Shown here piece by piece: positions 41,501 through 54,773 of a stretch of DNA of 64,000 nucleotides. Positions within the stretch are counted from its first letter, which is position 1, and the number at the start of each line of letters is the position of its first letter. The translations under genes were made by a program, and so were the position numbers. The DNA comes from Polychytrium aggregatum (Eukaryota > Chytridiomycota > Chytridiomycetes > Polychytriales), in assembly GCF_025602895.1 (NCBI RefSeq), contig NW_026516318.1:1-64000 (forward strand), in the 5' to 3' direction. The notes under the pieces are model-generated. The model did not search any database and was not told the DNA's origin. It worked only from the letters and a program-made list of their open reading frames with translations.

Positions 41501-43988
41501 CAGCTATTCCACAGATGGTCATGTCCTACTCAAGCACGAGCCCGATGGTCCTCGTTATTGTTTATTCGATTGGTATGCGCCTATACATTTTACACCGTGG
41601 CGCTCGTGGAGTTTGGGCTGCGCTAAAACGAATCTGTCTTCGGATCAGGGCTCTGCTTGTGCATCGCATCAGCAGCGATCCTCTGGGTCAACAGAGCTGC
41701 TCCAATTGTGCAGAAAATGTCTCTACCATTTTTGCTTCTCATCAACGTATGTCACACAGTCAATGCGAGTGAGACTACTTGTTCATGGTCTCTATATCGT
41801 GCACTACGTTGCTTCATTGGATCTGGGCTAATTCAAGGTCACTGCCGATGTCTAGATCGGGCTCATGCTCTCGTGGATGTCTGTCTATGCGTACTCCGGA
41901 AACACAACGGCCGCAACTTGCCGATTCCAATCATGGGTCATGTGGATAGCATTTTCAATGGTTTGCATCACAGCAGCTTCACATACCCGTCTTGACCCCC
42001 GCCCAGTGGCGACTAGCTAGACCAAGCACTCCGGCAGTGTTTGCGAATACGAGCCGCTCGAATTGCATTTGACGAAGCAGGGCGGATAATGCTGGCTATT
42101 TCCCAATCACTCCCTGCAGTCCAAAAGGACAGAGCATCGACGGTATCTGATGGTTCTCGATCACTGATGCCCCTCGTTATCCAGGTCTTTGCTAATCTGT
42201 TTGTTAAAGTCTACCGCATTCACAAGATCTTTGGTAAATCGTCGGATCTGGTCGTCCTATTGACTGTTGTGAGAGCGAGAATGTACTATTCGGCTTATGC
42301 AGTCATCTCCAAGAATTCGAATGCTAAAGGCGCGATTCGCTGTCCTCTGCCCGATCCAACTTTGATCAGGAAACACCAAGATGCAAAAGCTCAACTTGAG
42401 CAACTGGATCCTTATGAGCGGCAGCTTTGGTTTGATCTTGGTCAATGTCATCATCATCATCGCTTGGAACGTGGTCGATCCCCTGAGCCCCGTCCGCGTG
42501 ACAACCAGATCGTACTGGTACTTGGACTGCCAATCGGCAAGTTCGGTCAACCAGTCCGGGTTCTCGAATGCCTTGTTGGTATACAATGGGTGCGTTCTAG
42601 TGTTTGAAACACTTTGCCTGAGGCAAAGATATCACCCCAGTTCCTGGGGGAGCGCTCTTTCCAAACCGCTTCGACGTCATTTAACCCTGTTCGCGGTCAT
42701 GATGGCAGCATTCTGCTGCTGGGAGTTACCTACTTGGCCTACAAGACACGCAACGTCGCTGCCCAGTTCCGCGAGAGCAACTGGATCGCATATTGCGGGC
42801 TGTTTATTATACTCTGTGGCTCGGTTGTCATCATTCTCCTGATGTCTAGCAACGATTATGTTGGAACGGTTGGTATTGCCTGCCCTGCCCTGCCCTGCCC
42901 TGCCCTGCCCTGCCCTGCCCTGCCCTGCCCTGCCCTGCCCTGCCCTGCCCTGCCCTGCCCTGCCCTGCCCTGCCCTGCCCTGCCCTGCCCTGCCCTGCCC
43001 TGCCCTGCCCTGCCCTGCCCTGCCCTGCCCTGCCCTGCCCTGCCCTGCCCTGCCCTGCCCTGCCCTGCCCTGCCCTGCCCTGCCCTGCCCTGCCCTGCTG
43101 GTGGCTGCACACATATAAACGGATCGCCGAAGCTCCGTAATGGGTATGCTTCGTCTGAAGACCCCCCGGGACCAACTTGGTGATACTGACAGGTGCCTAT
43201 ATTCAGTACTCGGTCCGTATGTGGGTTATAGCGCTGGGCAACTTTGTTACCTACTGTAAGTGAAGCCGGGCTTGATTCCATGCAACCACATCGCGTTCAG
43301 ATGAGCTCGAAAGGCGCTCTGGTCTGAGTATTGTTCAAAGACTCGTCACAAACAAAAACTGATTCGTCAACTTCAGACTGTCTGATCGGAAGAGTGATCG
43401 TGACGATCCTATCGGATCTAGTCGAAGTGGGTTCCAAAACTAGTAAGCACACAAGTTCGGCGACTGCCTCGGCCACAGCAACCAGTCAAACACGGGGACA
43501 TACCAAAGCCGTACAGAAAAGCGCGGATCACAAGAGGACATTTGCGATCAAAATCAAAGCCGCCGCTCTGTTTGCCAAGTGGGAGAGTGCAAGAATCAAG
43601 GTTTTCGACAACGAGTCCATCATTTGCATCTACCACAAGAAGAAAACTAGCGACGAGTCGCACGTGAAGGTAAGTTGAGAGCTATGAGCCGATGCACTCT
43701 TAGTGGGCGATAACATGGCGTAGGCTGTAATAAACCACCGGCTGATTGCATTGTGCTTCCCTCTCCATTCAGTCGGGCATTTGCTGCTACTTCCACGATT
43801 GCTTGGTTTCAAGCCCACGCGGCAACAAAATGTTCAAGCTGACAGTGGGAAGTGAGACGTTTTCCATCACGATGGCTTCTGAAAACGAGATGGACGAGTT
43901 TATTCTGGCTGTCACGGATGATGGCAATCAAAGCGGCTTCTCAACCGCAAGCCCCACCAAAGCCAGCCACGCCGTGCTTCACCACTAA
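38578..43988 (+). CDS. Class C GPCR, GABA-B-receptor-like, with C-terminal PH-like tail (multi-exon)
   Basis: Exon 1 encodes a signal peptide (MGLSLILLLILAALAPRSQC) and flytrap strand WKIGIVISDN, with donor GTGAGT. Later exons give MGRSAINITEMAIQDVN, NGINLANTSGVVAVIG, ELFSSVTAPLALTTKAYN, FVYANNWRNVIVIYS and SDTYGTSLMQAFQAQAQTLG. The seven-TM part shows CRFQSWVMWIAF (TM3), FVKVYRIHKIFGKSS, IIIIAWNVVDPLSPV (the GABA-B-type W-x-x-x-DP motif), LAYKTRNVAAQFRESNWIAY (TM6) and YSVRMWVIALGNFVTY (TM7). The tail carries a basic Ser/Thr-rich linker and a beta-strand-rich region (IKVFDNESIICIYHKKK; KMFKLTVGSETFSITM) ending at 43988. The long (TGCCC)n lies in the intron before TM7. The ligand is unknown. 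Confidence 0.88.
42881..43097 (+). repeat. (TGCCC)n microsatellite, about 43 units
   Basis: This is a perfect TGCCC array of roughly 217 bp with no interruption seen. It lies in an intron of the receptor gene: a donor follows GATTATGTTGGAACG, and the acceptor CTGACAG precedes the TM7 exon at about 43193. It reads open in several frames as CPALP-type repeats, which is a composition effect. Confidence 0.96.
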
Positions 43989-44734
43989 GCGTGTATCCGC
44001 AAGCGGAGGCCCCCGAGGAGGTTGACGACACACGAGTTGAGCTGACGACACGTTGGAAACTATTCGGAAGATTCACTCGGCCGATTCACGTTATTTCCAT
44101 TTCCATTTTATTCACTCCTTAGCGACTTGATGTGCTGATTTAGAGGTTACTTGATTTCTCCTTAATCCAACCTTTTGGACTTTAATCTGCTCGCAACTTT
44201 TGCATAATGGATCGGGAGGCCCTTGGTTTTAGAGACTCGGCACACATTATTATCCTTCAACAATACACATTGTTTTTGAATTGTCTCGGATCCGTGACAA
44301 GATCCTCCCATTTGTCCCCCCACGAACGATGATCAGCTCGTACATCACGAACGAGTCACCAACGACATTGACTGGTGATAGATGAACTGTATCCATCGCG
44401 CCACAGCGACTCGATCGCCCAACGAGATGATGTCCCAATGCCATTCCATCCGTGAGGATTGCTCACTCATGACAACACTCTTGGCTCCGCCATAAGTTCT
44501 GGGCGGCACCGTTGGCGCTTGGAAAAGTTGTATTCCGCTCCAGAAAGAGCGACTGACAAAGCAACAACGGGGTGTGTACCATTTCATTCTGGTGGCCACA
44601 ATGAATACGCTAAAGGAAATGCACGTAAACGATTCGTCGGCAAGTGTGCGTCCGGATCACATAAATCACAGCAACAAGTCATGCGGGATCGAGCAGAGGG
44701 GTTCTATATAGAGGGATGGCGTCGCTGCACCGGC
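43989..44734. other. Convergent intergenic region
   Basis: These 746 bp lie between the 3' ends of the receptor (+) and importin (-) genes. AT-rich runs near 44095-44180 suggest 3' UTR/terminator sequence. No ORF is worth calling. Confidence 0.5.
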
Positions 44735-47700
44735 TTACACAAATCCCTTTTGCTGCAAAAACTGTCGCTGAGCGTCGGTCAGGCTTTGCCAGAGAGCGCC
44801 CTTGGTGGCATCGTCGCACTGGGTAAGGATAACACGGATCGAGTTGGACATGCGGGGCTCGAGCTCAGCCGAGAGGATTCCGGCCATCAGGACCTGGGCG
44901 AACATCGGAACGAGCTTGGGCAGGTTGGCGTGTCCCTCGCCAAGGATGGCGGGATGGTTCCTAGAGGCAATGGATGCGACAGGAGAGCGTCAGTCCAAGG
45001 AGCCTTCATACTTTGAGTGCAAAACAACCACGGTCTCATGAATTGCCACGTACCCCTCAAGGAGATCCAGGAGATAAGTGTATGTATGTGGGGCCTCGTC
45101 CTCATCATGGACAATGGGCAGCGCCTGGAACCAGTGGGCGAGAGCGGTGTTGACATCAAAGTGTTGTCCATGGAAGTGGCAAATCTTGCCAATGGCGGAG
45201 ATGGCGTTCTCGGTGGCAACAACGTTCGCTTCCGAGCGAGCATCGGAGGCGTTGACGATCCCAAAGAGGGCGTTCAGGGCCTGGCAGCAGGTTTGAGCAA
45301 AGCTCTCGCCGCCAAACTGGGCCATAACGCCGACACCGTAGGCGGCGGCCTGACGGACGTCCGAGGACTTGTCGCCGAGAGCGTTAGACAAGGCCGAAAG
45401 GAAATGGGTATGATAGACCCACGAGGCCGGACCCGTGAACTCAATCAGGTCGTCGTAGACGCAGATGGCCCACTGGCGAGCGCTCGAATCGCTGTTGACC
45501 TGCAGATTGGGCGAGCCGAGATGGGAAGGCGGGCGCTTGTCAGTAGCTGATCCTGCTGGCGGAATCGCCAGGTGGTGGGGTAAGTGGAGCGAGCGCTCAA
45601 ATGTGCCTCGGCTGAGCATACACTCACCAAAAAGTTGTTCACGATCGGGATGATGATTTCAAAGTAGGGCAGGAAGGCCTGGCCGTGCTGCTTGAAGATT
45701 TCGTGGATGGCGCGAGAGAGCTCGCTCAGCAAAATGTCATCATCTTCTTCGTTCTCGAGGAGGGTTTCTTCGTCCTCTTCATCGTGATCAGCATCCTTAC
45801 GGCGCTCTGAAAGGCAGCATTGTGACAGCATGGATTGATAGAGTGGACAGAGTAACTCAAGACTCAGCTGGCGCATGTGTCGCTCAGTGGAGCGCATGTA
45901 TGCACAAAGTTGCAGAGGGCGGCGATAAAAGCAACTACGGGACTTACCAGCACGCTCCTTGTTACGCTCGAAATACTGCAGGAGCTGGTACTGGGCACCG
46001 TTGATGAACAATGCGAGCTGATCGGCAGTCATGCTCATGGGACCGACGGCCTCGAGCGACTGATGAGGCCCGCCAGGAAGGAGTGGATGAGAGAAGCTAT
46101 TAGAAAGAGCCCTGAGCACATTCAAAAGCGACAGGCGACGGACTCTGCGTGCTGGAAGGTCGCCATCGTACCTCGTAGAACGACGCATAGAGGTTCGCCA
46201 GGAAGACGGGGTCAGCTTCGTCTTTCATGGTTTCGAGGGTCTTGGCGAGGACCTTGTGCCAAAGCGCCAAGATCTGGTCCTGGGGATAGTTGGCTTTCTT
46301 CCATGAGAGGATCAGCTGGGTGATGCAGGCGGCGGCAGCCTCACGGACACCATCGTGGAAGTAGAAGGTCACCAGAGGGAGGACAATCTCCATGACCTGC
46401 GGCACGTAGGTGTGGAAGCCAGCACCGAGCTCGGCAGCGTACGAGACAAGCATTTCGACCGAGGTACACTTGTCGTCAAGAACACTGGTTTTGATTCCAA
46501 CACGCTGGCCCTCCATCTGGAGGAACTCCCAGCCCTCTTCATCGCCAAATTTCTCCTCGATATCATCTTCGACTAAACCAAACACGCCAATGCAAGGGTT
46601 GTGGCTATAGGTTAGAGGCAAGACAGCAACTCGGGCTCGATCTCTAAAACCATCTGCGATTTCAGAGATGCCGGGAACGATGGAATTTGGGCTACGGCGA
46701 CATGGCAGCTCCTACCATCAAGAACAGCAAAGTCGGGCTTGAGCTTGGCGCCCTCCAGAACCGGAGGCATGACAATATCCAAGAAGGGCAGGAAGTCTTG
46801 GCCAAGAACTTTGCAGACACGGGCCCAAGCCGGAGGGAGATAACCGGCCTGGGGGTCGTCGGAATCGGTGATGGATTGCTGAGTGACTCGCAGGATCTCG
46901 ATAAACTCGCTAGCATGGGGCAGGAACACATCCTTGCCGACAGCAAGCGCTGGCAGAATAAATGACATCAAGCAAGTTGGTGAGGATCAAGTGGGAGGAA
47001 CACAGCCTCGCGGACAGCGTGGGCATTCGTGCCAGAGTTCCGCTTGCGCGTTCTGGAGACAAATTGCAGAATACGGCGTCGCTAGAGTCGGAGACCCGCT
47101 ACGTACCAACCAGACTGGCACACTCCATGGCCTTGCCACGGAGCAGGCGGAACTCCTTGGTGGTAGCGTGCTTCATGACGTTCAAAAGCAGGGGCATGAT
47201 GCTGTTGTAGTAGGCAGCAAACTTGTCCTTGGCGCTCTCGGCCACGGTGGCCATCGAGGTGATGGCCTGTTCCTGAACATATGTCTTGCCCTTGTCCAGG
47301 AGGGTCAGAAGGCGCGGGAAAAGGTGGTCCAGGTAAGGCGCCATAACGTCCTTCTCGGCCTCCTCCGAGAAATTGACGAGGGCCGCAGCAGCGTGGGCCT
47401 GGACACGGGGATACTGAGCATCGTCCATGCATGTGGCGAGGCTCTCGAGGACGACGTGATGGTAGTCGCTCTGGATGAGGGGCTGTGGACAGATCGATTG
47501 AGTTAGACATTGTCGCAACACCAGAATATCGGCATCACTGTGCAATGCTCAGCAGCACTAATGGTATGCATGTCCATCAGGCCCTACGAGTAGGCTCACG
47601 ACCAACAACAAAGGGCTGGAGTACTCACTGCAAAGTCGGTCGACAGTTGACCAATGGTGTTCAGAGCGGCGTATCGCACCCGGGGATGGGGATCGCGCGT

Positions 47701-49906
47701 ATAGGGAACAACGAGGCTAGCACAGAGGTACACATCTGGTTAGAGAAGAGCACGGCAAATCTCATCACTCCAAGGCGACATCTGCATTGGGCCTGGTCGC
47801 TATGCGAACTCGGCAAGCAATTCAGAAGAAGTTTTTCACGGCGGCCATATTGGAACGCAGATCCACATTTGTGCGCAGCGTTCCTCCATCCCGAGATGTA
47901 TGGATTCATCAGAGCGATAGCCAGCGACGCCAGCTGGTGATCACTGCCGCAAGGTGAGCCAACTTACTCAACAACACGCTTCAGGTCGGCTTCCATCTGC
48001 TTCTTGCAGCCTTCTCCAATGGCCGAGATGGCCATGAGGGCAGCATGACGGCGCTGCCACTCCTGGGCACCCAGCATGGCAGACAGGACATTGAAGGTCA
48101 CAGGAAGCACGGACGCTCCACCTGTGATTGCATTGGCCGGGGTTTCGATCACAGAATGCGACCGATGGTGGTCAGGGGGCAAAGCGGAGCAACCAGCGGG
48201 CAGATGAGCACGGGGTGACTACTTTCAACGATCAAGGCCAGCAGACACCGTCAAGACGATGGGGCTGCAATAAGTGAGAGGGCCTGCGTACTAACCAAGG
48301 TTTCGAGCCAGTCTGTCCATAGTCTGCTCGCCAACGACATAGTCTTCTTCGTTGTCGTCGTCCTCGAGAACGTCGGTGGTGTACCAGGAGGGCTCATCCT
48401 CAAGGTCCGCCATCCACTCCAGCATGATGGGAATCAGAGTACTGGCATACTCAGGGAACTTGCGAACCATGGCGGGGGCGTATTCGCCAATGGTGATGAG
48501 AATCTCGAGGGCGGTATGGCGGGTGGCTGGCGAGCATGCGTGCATCAGTATGGGGCGAGCTACCGTCGTTCGGAAACCCAAGCAGTCCAGCGCCAAACTA
48601 TCCCACATGACGCCATGGAGGGACATGGAACCGGGACTTACAAGCCTCGATGCTCTTGTTCTTCAGAATGCCGACAAGTAGCTGAACAAGTTGGGGCATA
48701 ACGGAGCGGAAGGTCTTTGGATAGCTCTCCGCAAGTTCGATCAGGCAGCTGAAACAGTCCATGGCTTGGACCTCATCCTGGTTGAGGATCTCGGGAATGG
48801 TCTGAGTGATGGTTGAAAAAGTCATCAGTGCATGCCGTTGCACATGCGCATTGTCACCAGGCCTGATGGACCAACTTTGACCCATGAAGCCCAATCATTG
48901 AGCTGGATCCCAAGAACGACTCATATGCGGCGCTGCCTGACGTGAAAACACTGACCGACAAAAGCTGGGGGATCAGGGGCTGAACAGCGCTGCGTCCGGC
49001 CTTGTTGGCAGAGACCATGTAGCTGACAATGGCCTTCAAGGCAGAGGCACGGATCTGAGGACAGGCCGAAACAGGACGGTAATAGATAGAGGCATGGACA
49101 ACTGGGTAAATGCCAGCTCAGAGCAAACCAAGCGACAAGCACAATGCATGCAGAGTGGCGTTGCAGTCGGTATGCCGCTATCGGGGCCAAGCCACAGAAA
49201 ACACGTACGTTCAGAACACCGTCCTGGAGAGATGCAGCAAAAACGTGAGCAACACCGCTGGGGTCCTGTTCAGTAATAAGAGACGGGACCGAGCTGATGA
49301 TGCGAAGGGCGCTGTCCCGGTGGTCGGCCGAGGGAGACTTGGTGCATTCGAAAACGGCGCCAAGCAGCTCAGGCCACGATTCTGTTGTCACGGCGAACAC
49401 AGTAGGGTTAGCATTGAGCTTCACAGCTGCAAATGCGCAAATCGGCAAGGGTAACGGGCGCAGGGCATAGACATGGCACGAGGCGGGGCGGGCGCACCTT
49501 GCATTGTGAAGAGGTGCTTGGCAAGCTCGCTGATGGTATCGCAGATCTTGTTGCGGACAACGGCGACGGACTCTGAGGAGAGAGACTGGAGAAGGAGGGT
49601 CTTGCATCCGGCCTGGATGGAGGGCGAAAGAACAGCCCAGACGGACAAGTCGGCATCGGCAGCCACTTGGGTGCTGTCGTCGATCTTGCGGTTTCGGAGA
49701 GCGATGCGTCGGAAAAGGACGGCGGTATAGGCACGCAGCTGCTGGTCGGGATGCTGGACCGACAACTGGGCCAGAGTGGTGATGACAAAGTCGGGGTTGT
49801 GGTTGACGAGAGTGTTGAGCTCATCTTCAGCGTGAGAACGCACGGTGTTGTCTGCAGTCTGCAGGTGCTGCAGGACGTTGATGAGGTGTTCGGGAGTATG
49901 AGACAT
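44735..49906 (-). CDS. Importin-beta family karyopherin, Kap121/IPO5 type (multi-exon)
   Basis: This is a nuclear import receptor: it binds cargo and RanGTP through HEAT repeats and carries histones, ribosomal proteins and others into the nucleus (family knowledge). The start is [20 protein letters not shown] at 49906. The next blocks match the IPO5 order: [65 protein letters not shown]; the acidic loop after [90 protein letters not shown]; and [19 protein letters not shown]. The last exon ends QFLQQKGFV at 44735. Roughly a dozen short introns interrupt it, for example 44961-45018. No disabling change was seen. Confidence 0.93.
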
Positions 49907-50374
49907 GGCAGGCGAAGCGAAAGGTGGGGTGGGAAGCCAAAAGCAAAGCGGTGGGCAAAGAGGTTGCCAGGAAAAAGGTGCGAGGTGCCGGAGAAGAGCT
50001 AGTGAGGACCAGAGGCAAGACGGTCAGGGTGGGCCGAGTCCAGAGATCGCTATTCCTGGAGTGGACGATGCGCTCCGGGACAGGAAGCAAAAAGCCGCCC
50101 TGGAGACACCCAGCTTGGTTTTGGCCGGTCAGGACGCCAGCCAAAGGCGCAAAAAAAAAGTATGTTGCACACACACACGCGCGCCAATCAGCGCCCGCCG
50201 AGACCACTCTGCCCCAAAACGGCCGTTGTGCGACCGGCCCCCGCCAAACCACCGCACGCGATTCATGACGCAGCATCAGGATTATCAGCATCTGCATCAG
50301 GATTATCGGCATCTGCATCAGCCGCGAGACAGTTGGTTCGACAAATGCGTACATTTCTGCTCCCACGGCCGTGG
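49907..50374. other. Intergenic region upstream of the importin gene
   Basis: These 468 bp lie between the importin start and the stop of the next minus-strand gene. On the plus strand they contain an A9 run near 50150 and a short imperfect repeat, CATCAGGATTATCAGCATCTG, near 50272-50318 (two to three units). The importin promoter is presumably here. Confidence 0.5.
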
Positions 50375-53300
50375 CTACGGCAGCGGCGGGAGGTTCGTGC
50401 CTGTGGTGGGTTTGTGGCCAGTCACCATTCCATTGGGTCCCTTCAGCTGGTCTTTCGAACCCATGCGCTGCGAGCCCATCCAGTTGTTTCTCATGGTGCC
50501 GTTTCTCGGTAGCAAGTACAGCGAGCCGTGCTCTGGTGCCTTCAGTCTCTGCGAGCTTCCTATCGATGCGCTTTGTGCAGCGCCGAGCGGGCTCATGGAG
50601 ATTTGGCTTCCCACCGACCGCGGGTCGATTTGGCGGTTGGAGCTGGAGTTGGAGTTGGAGCTGCCGTTGCTGTTGGTTTGGTGTAGCTGCGCCAACGAGC
50701 TTGCCCTCGATGGCTGGGCAGATTTGGACTGGCGCCGAGCCATGGAGGCGCTCAGTGCCAAGGGCTTGCCGAACGATGCAAGAGCTGCGGTCATTGGACG
50801 GACATCGCCCAGCAGATTCCCTGTGCTTTTCTTTGCACTGCCATGTGCATCTCTGACCAGGAGATGGTTCTGAGAACCGAGGTTGCTTTGAGAGAGATAT
50901 CTGCTTCCGAGGGACGTCTTGGAGCCAAACAGCAAATCTTGGGAGCGCCGGTGACTACTCGGGTCGTGAGATCTGCCGGACTTGCGTGTATAGTCCTTGA
51001 CGCTGACTTCGCCACCAGTATACTCGGATCCGTTTGGGGAATCAAAGTCCCAGCCGTGCGAATACCCGTTGGATATGCTGTCCGCAGCAGCAGCGGCCCC
51101 TCTTCCGAAACTCCATGTGTCCGAAAGGTCATCGGGGCGAAACCGGTTGCGATGGGTCGTTGCCGAGACTGTGATTCCCACAGCCGGAACCATGTCAAGC
51201 TCCTCGTTCTCGAGACTCGAGTCGACGTCCCAGTCCTGGACTCTCATACGCAAGGCATTGTTTCGATGATGTGCAAACAAGACATCGACCGTCGGCGGAG
51301 GCATTTCAAAGCCAGGAGCATCCGCTGGGAAAAATGGGCCTGCGAGATGATCGTAGTAGCTTGAGTCCCGAAAGAGGCCCGGACGTCTCTCTGGAGATTC
51401 GTTGGCTCTATGTAGCCAGTCACGGATCAAGGAGAGCTTTTGCGAATACTTTTGTCGATGCTGTGTGTTCAGTTCGTCATGCAGTTTCTAAAAAGTCCAG
51501 CGTTGTCGGTGAGACCAAGTCCATCATGTCTCTGCTCGAGCCCCACCAATCGAGCCTCACCAATCGAGCCCCACCACTTGAGCCCCACCGACTGATTTCA
51601 CAGATCGACTGGCAAATCGCCAAGCATGGTTCCACAGTGCAAGGTGCCGCCAATGGATTGCGCCGTTTGTTAAGTAGGTACTTACCCGCAAATGAGGTAC
51701 GCCAGTGGCTGCAGCACCAGATCTTTTCATCAACCCGAGGCTCACCATGGTTTTCTGCAGATTCTCTCGGCTGTTGATTCCAAAGTGCATGAGGCTGGTG
51801 AGGGCTGCCTTGCTGTTAACAGTGATCATGTGCACCCGGTAAACAGTTAGTATCCACATGGAAGCTGCATTCAGTGTCCAAATATTGGAATGCATCATCG
51901 CTGACAGCTGCAGTATGTGACAGGAAGAGGGAACACACGCAACCACCGGGCGCAGTCCATAGACACCAGTGCAGTGTTTGCGGGCTCATGAAGCATGCCG
52001 TCAACATAGCCGCCTGCAACTGCGATCAAGGGCATTCAGGGCCACCAACGATGCCAGCTCAACATACCGAACGGCATCGTTTTTGTCGTCCAGCCGACAT
52101 ATGAGGGCAAATATGATCTCGGGATGATATATCTCATATCCAACGAGATTACTCGTGATTTGGGCGCGGACTTGCCAGCTGTCGTCCCAAAGGCACTCTA
52201 TCTGAGGCTTGACCAAGAGACCCATAGGATCGAGGAAGTCATCTTTGAAAGTTCTGTAGAGAAAGAGGATGGCCTTGGAGGACTCGCACTTTTCGGACCA
52301 GTAGCCGCCCCGCAACACATCCAGGAGGACCGCTATGATGTTGGTGAGAGTCAAGGGCTTTCCCTGGAGGAAGAGATGAACGCATGCAAGTCAGTTTCAT
52401 ACGCCTCGTGTCGATCGCTACTCCAACTGCCAATCCCGGCGGCTCGTTGCTTCCAATGTATCGAGGGCGACGTCAACTATTCCGTGTCAGCCTCGAGCCG
52501 CGACCGACTACACACACCTTCAGTCCAGGAAACCAAAAAAGTTTCGTGATCTTGGTCAAGACCTCATCATCGGCATCGTCCCTTTGGCGAATGAGATTCC
52601 AGCAGTACTGCTCGGACTCCTGAGATGATGTGTAAATGGCCGGAATGATCACTCCCGGATCGTAGCTCTCGCCCAAGTCGGGCATGATATCAGCCACAAT
52701 TTTCGGCTCTGGCTTTAGATACTCGACATCAGGGATGTCGAACATATCTGGCTCAGGTTCCGCTTCTTTGGGCTTTTTATAGTGTTCCTTTTCAAACTTG
52801 AGTGACTCGACACTAAGCCCGCTGGGCTCGGGCTGTTTGACCGTGTGGCGAACGATGGGTTTGCTGACTCGCTCCGGAGGGGGTTTGAACTTTGGAGCCG
52901 GCTTCGGAGCAGTCATTTTGTATTGGATCTTCTTTTCTGCAACCTTGGGCTGGGGAACATGTGGTGGAGCAAACACTCGCTTGGATTCAAATGTTGGTGG
53001 CGGTCGTTGCATCCGCCTCTGGATGCTGGATATCTTTGGGAGTGACACTTGCACCTCGATAGGCTGCGGCTCCTGAATTGGCTCCAGGGACTCGGTGGTC
53101 GGCTGGGTTACTTCCTCGACAGTGGCCTGGATCGGAAGTGACTGGTCGACCATGACCGGTGGTGGGGCTTCGACGGGAGCGAGATCGGGAATAGCCTCTG
53201 GCAATACAGCCTCCTCTGGGGCCAGTCTATCCTCCGGGGGCTGCATGGGCTCCGGCATTTCAATGTTCATCTCCTCAACTTCATCCAGCACATCAAAGTA

Positions 53301-54548
53301 TGCACTTCCGGGCTCTCGAAACGATGTATCGTCAACCAAGAGCACAGACTTCTTTATGATTGGCTTTCCTCGGGCGCGATTTTTGGGAACGGCATATTTG
53401 GGTGCAGAGAACGCCTCCTTGGGCTCAGCACGTTTCTCCTCGTGTCTTCGATCGGGCTTGGATTTTGGTTTTATGACCGTGGTCACGGTGGAGTTCGGAA
53501 GGGCGACACCGCTGTGCTGCAGCTTCTTGCGAATCTCTCGGGCCTTGGCCTCGGCCTGTTCCTTGGTGGCAACCGGCCGCATTCGGAGATTGGGAGGAGC
53601 AAGCTCGGCTTGGACCTTTTTGATGCGCTCCTCCAGCTTCTTGGCCCGCTCCTTCTTTTTCGTAGCTTTTGAATATCGGTACGGCGTCACAAGCAGTGGT
53701 TTAGCGGGTGAGAGAGTGGCATGAAAACGCACGCAGGTCCATGGTTTCGTGAGAAGGGGCGGTAGGGGTCAGAGTCGGATCGATTGATGCTGGTTGCAAA
53801 GGCGATGAAGGCACACCCATATTCCACAATAGCATCCAAAGATCGCTTCAGACGCAAGTACAAATACAAGTAGAGTCATTTATCGCACATATAGCCCATC
53901 GGTGCGCCACTCACCACATTGGATGATTAGGGTTCGATCCGGGACCTCTTCCTCCTGGGCCAGGGCTTCCTTCTGGAATGCAGAGCAACGCTGTTAGCGC
54001 ACACTTCTCCTTGGTCGTGCTTATGCTCAGATATGATCCAGGCGATGGGCGACTACCTCCGAGAGAGTTGGCGAAGTGGGTCGGATCAGATCGACATTGA
54101 CTTCCTCGAGCGAGGCGGCTGCAAGATATTTGTCAAACTTGAATTCGCTCGAACCCATCTCAGTATCCAATTGCCCTGAAGGCTGCTCGTCACCGTTGAC
54201 TTCAAACTGCCTGGCTGCCTTCAAGAGCTTCTTCTCTCTTTCCATCTGGAGGCGGATTTGCCTTCTCTGTGGCATAGTCCGATAGAATGCAGCGTACGTC
54301 GCAAATGTTTGAGTCGAAGGAAGGAATCCAAGTTCACTGTAGACTCTCAGTCAGCGAGCTAAAGTTCGCAACATGCGCTGTCCACTGTGTGAATGTACAC
54401 TCAAGCATATCGAACGAGTGCGGTCTGCGCGAGATCGAATCGGTGACCAACCTTTAAACCTAGTGCGCGTCTCTCGGCCAAGGTCGGACCTCGCAGAACG
54501 GCGATCGCTTCCTTCCTCTTGACAGCAGCCTCTTGTGCCTGTGCATCT
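50375..54548 (-). CDS. Coiled-coil / HEAT-like / Ser-rich protein; possibly the C-terminal half of the WD40 gene upstream
   Basis: Exons in order: DAQAQEAAVKRKEAIAVLRG (from 54548); MPQRRQIRLQMEREKKLLKA followed by FDKYLAAASLEEVNVD (54280-54060); a large Lys/Glu/Pro-rich exon (about 53700-52530) with KKKERAKKLEERIKKVQAEL and many PEP-type repeats, ending in EVLTKITKLFWFPGLK; HEAT-like segments (WQVRAQITSNLVGYEIYHPEI, ALICRLDDKNDAVR) at 52350-52080; a small exon with KTMVSLGLM; and a final Ser/Asn-rich exon from LIRDWLHRANESPERR to a stop at 50375. The first exon has no Met in frame, so it probably continues from the WD40 gene through an intron at about 54826-54549. The overall layout recalls WDR87/WDR97-type ciliary proteins. 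This assignment is tentative. Confidence 0.6.
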
Positions 54549-54773
54549 CTGTTTGATACAGAAGCAGCGGAGAGTGGAAGCGCACAAAGTTTGTGGGAGG
54601 TTGTGAGATGATTGTGAGCGCAGGGAGAGATGATTGTGAGTGCAGGGCGGGTGTTTATATCTCTCGTGTGGAGACATTAGTGACACCATATCGTGCCATC
54701 GATCTGTGCATGGCAGATGCGCACAGAAGCCGCTATCGAGACGCCAAAGTACTGATTCACTGTCGGCCCTGAA

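Noticed and set aside
42677-43281. Open frames through the TGCCC array giving PALPC-type or AGQGR-type repeats
   Set aside because: A five-base repeat without stops is open in many frames; splice sites place it in an intron.
49905-50873. 322-codon plus-strand frame
   Set aside because: It overlaps the importin start and the Ser-rich exon of the minus-strand gene; composition only.
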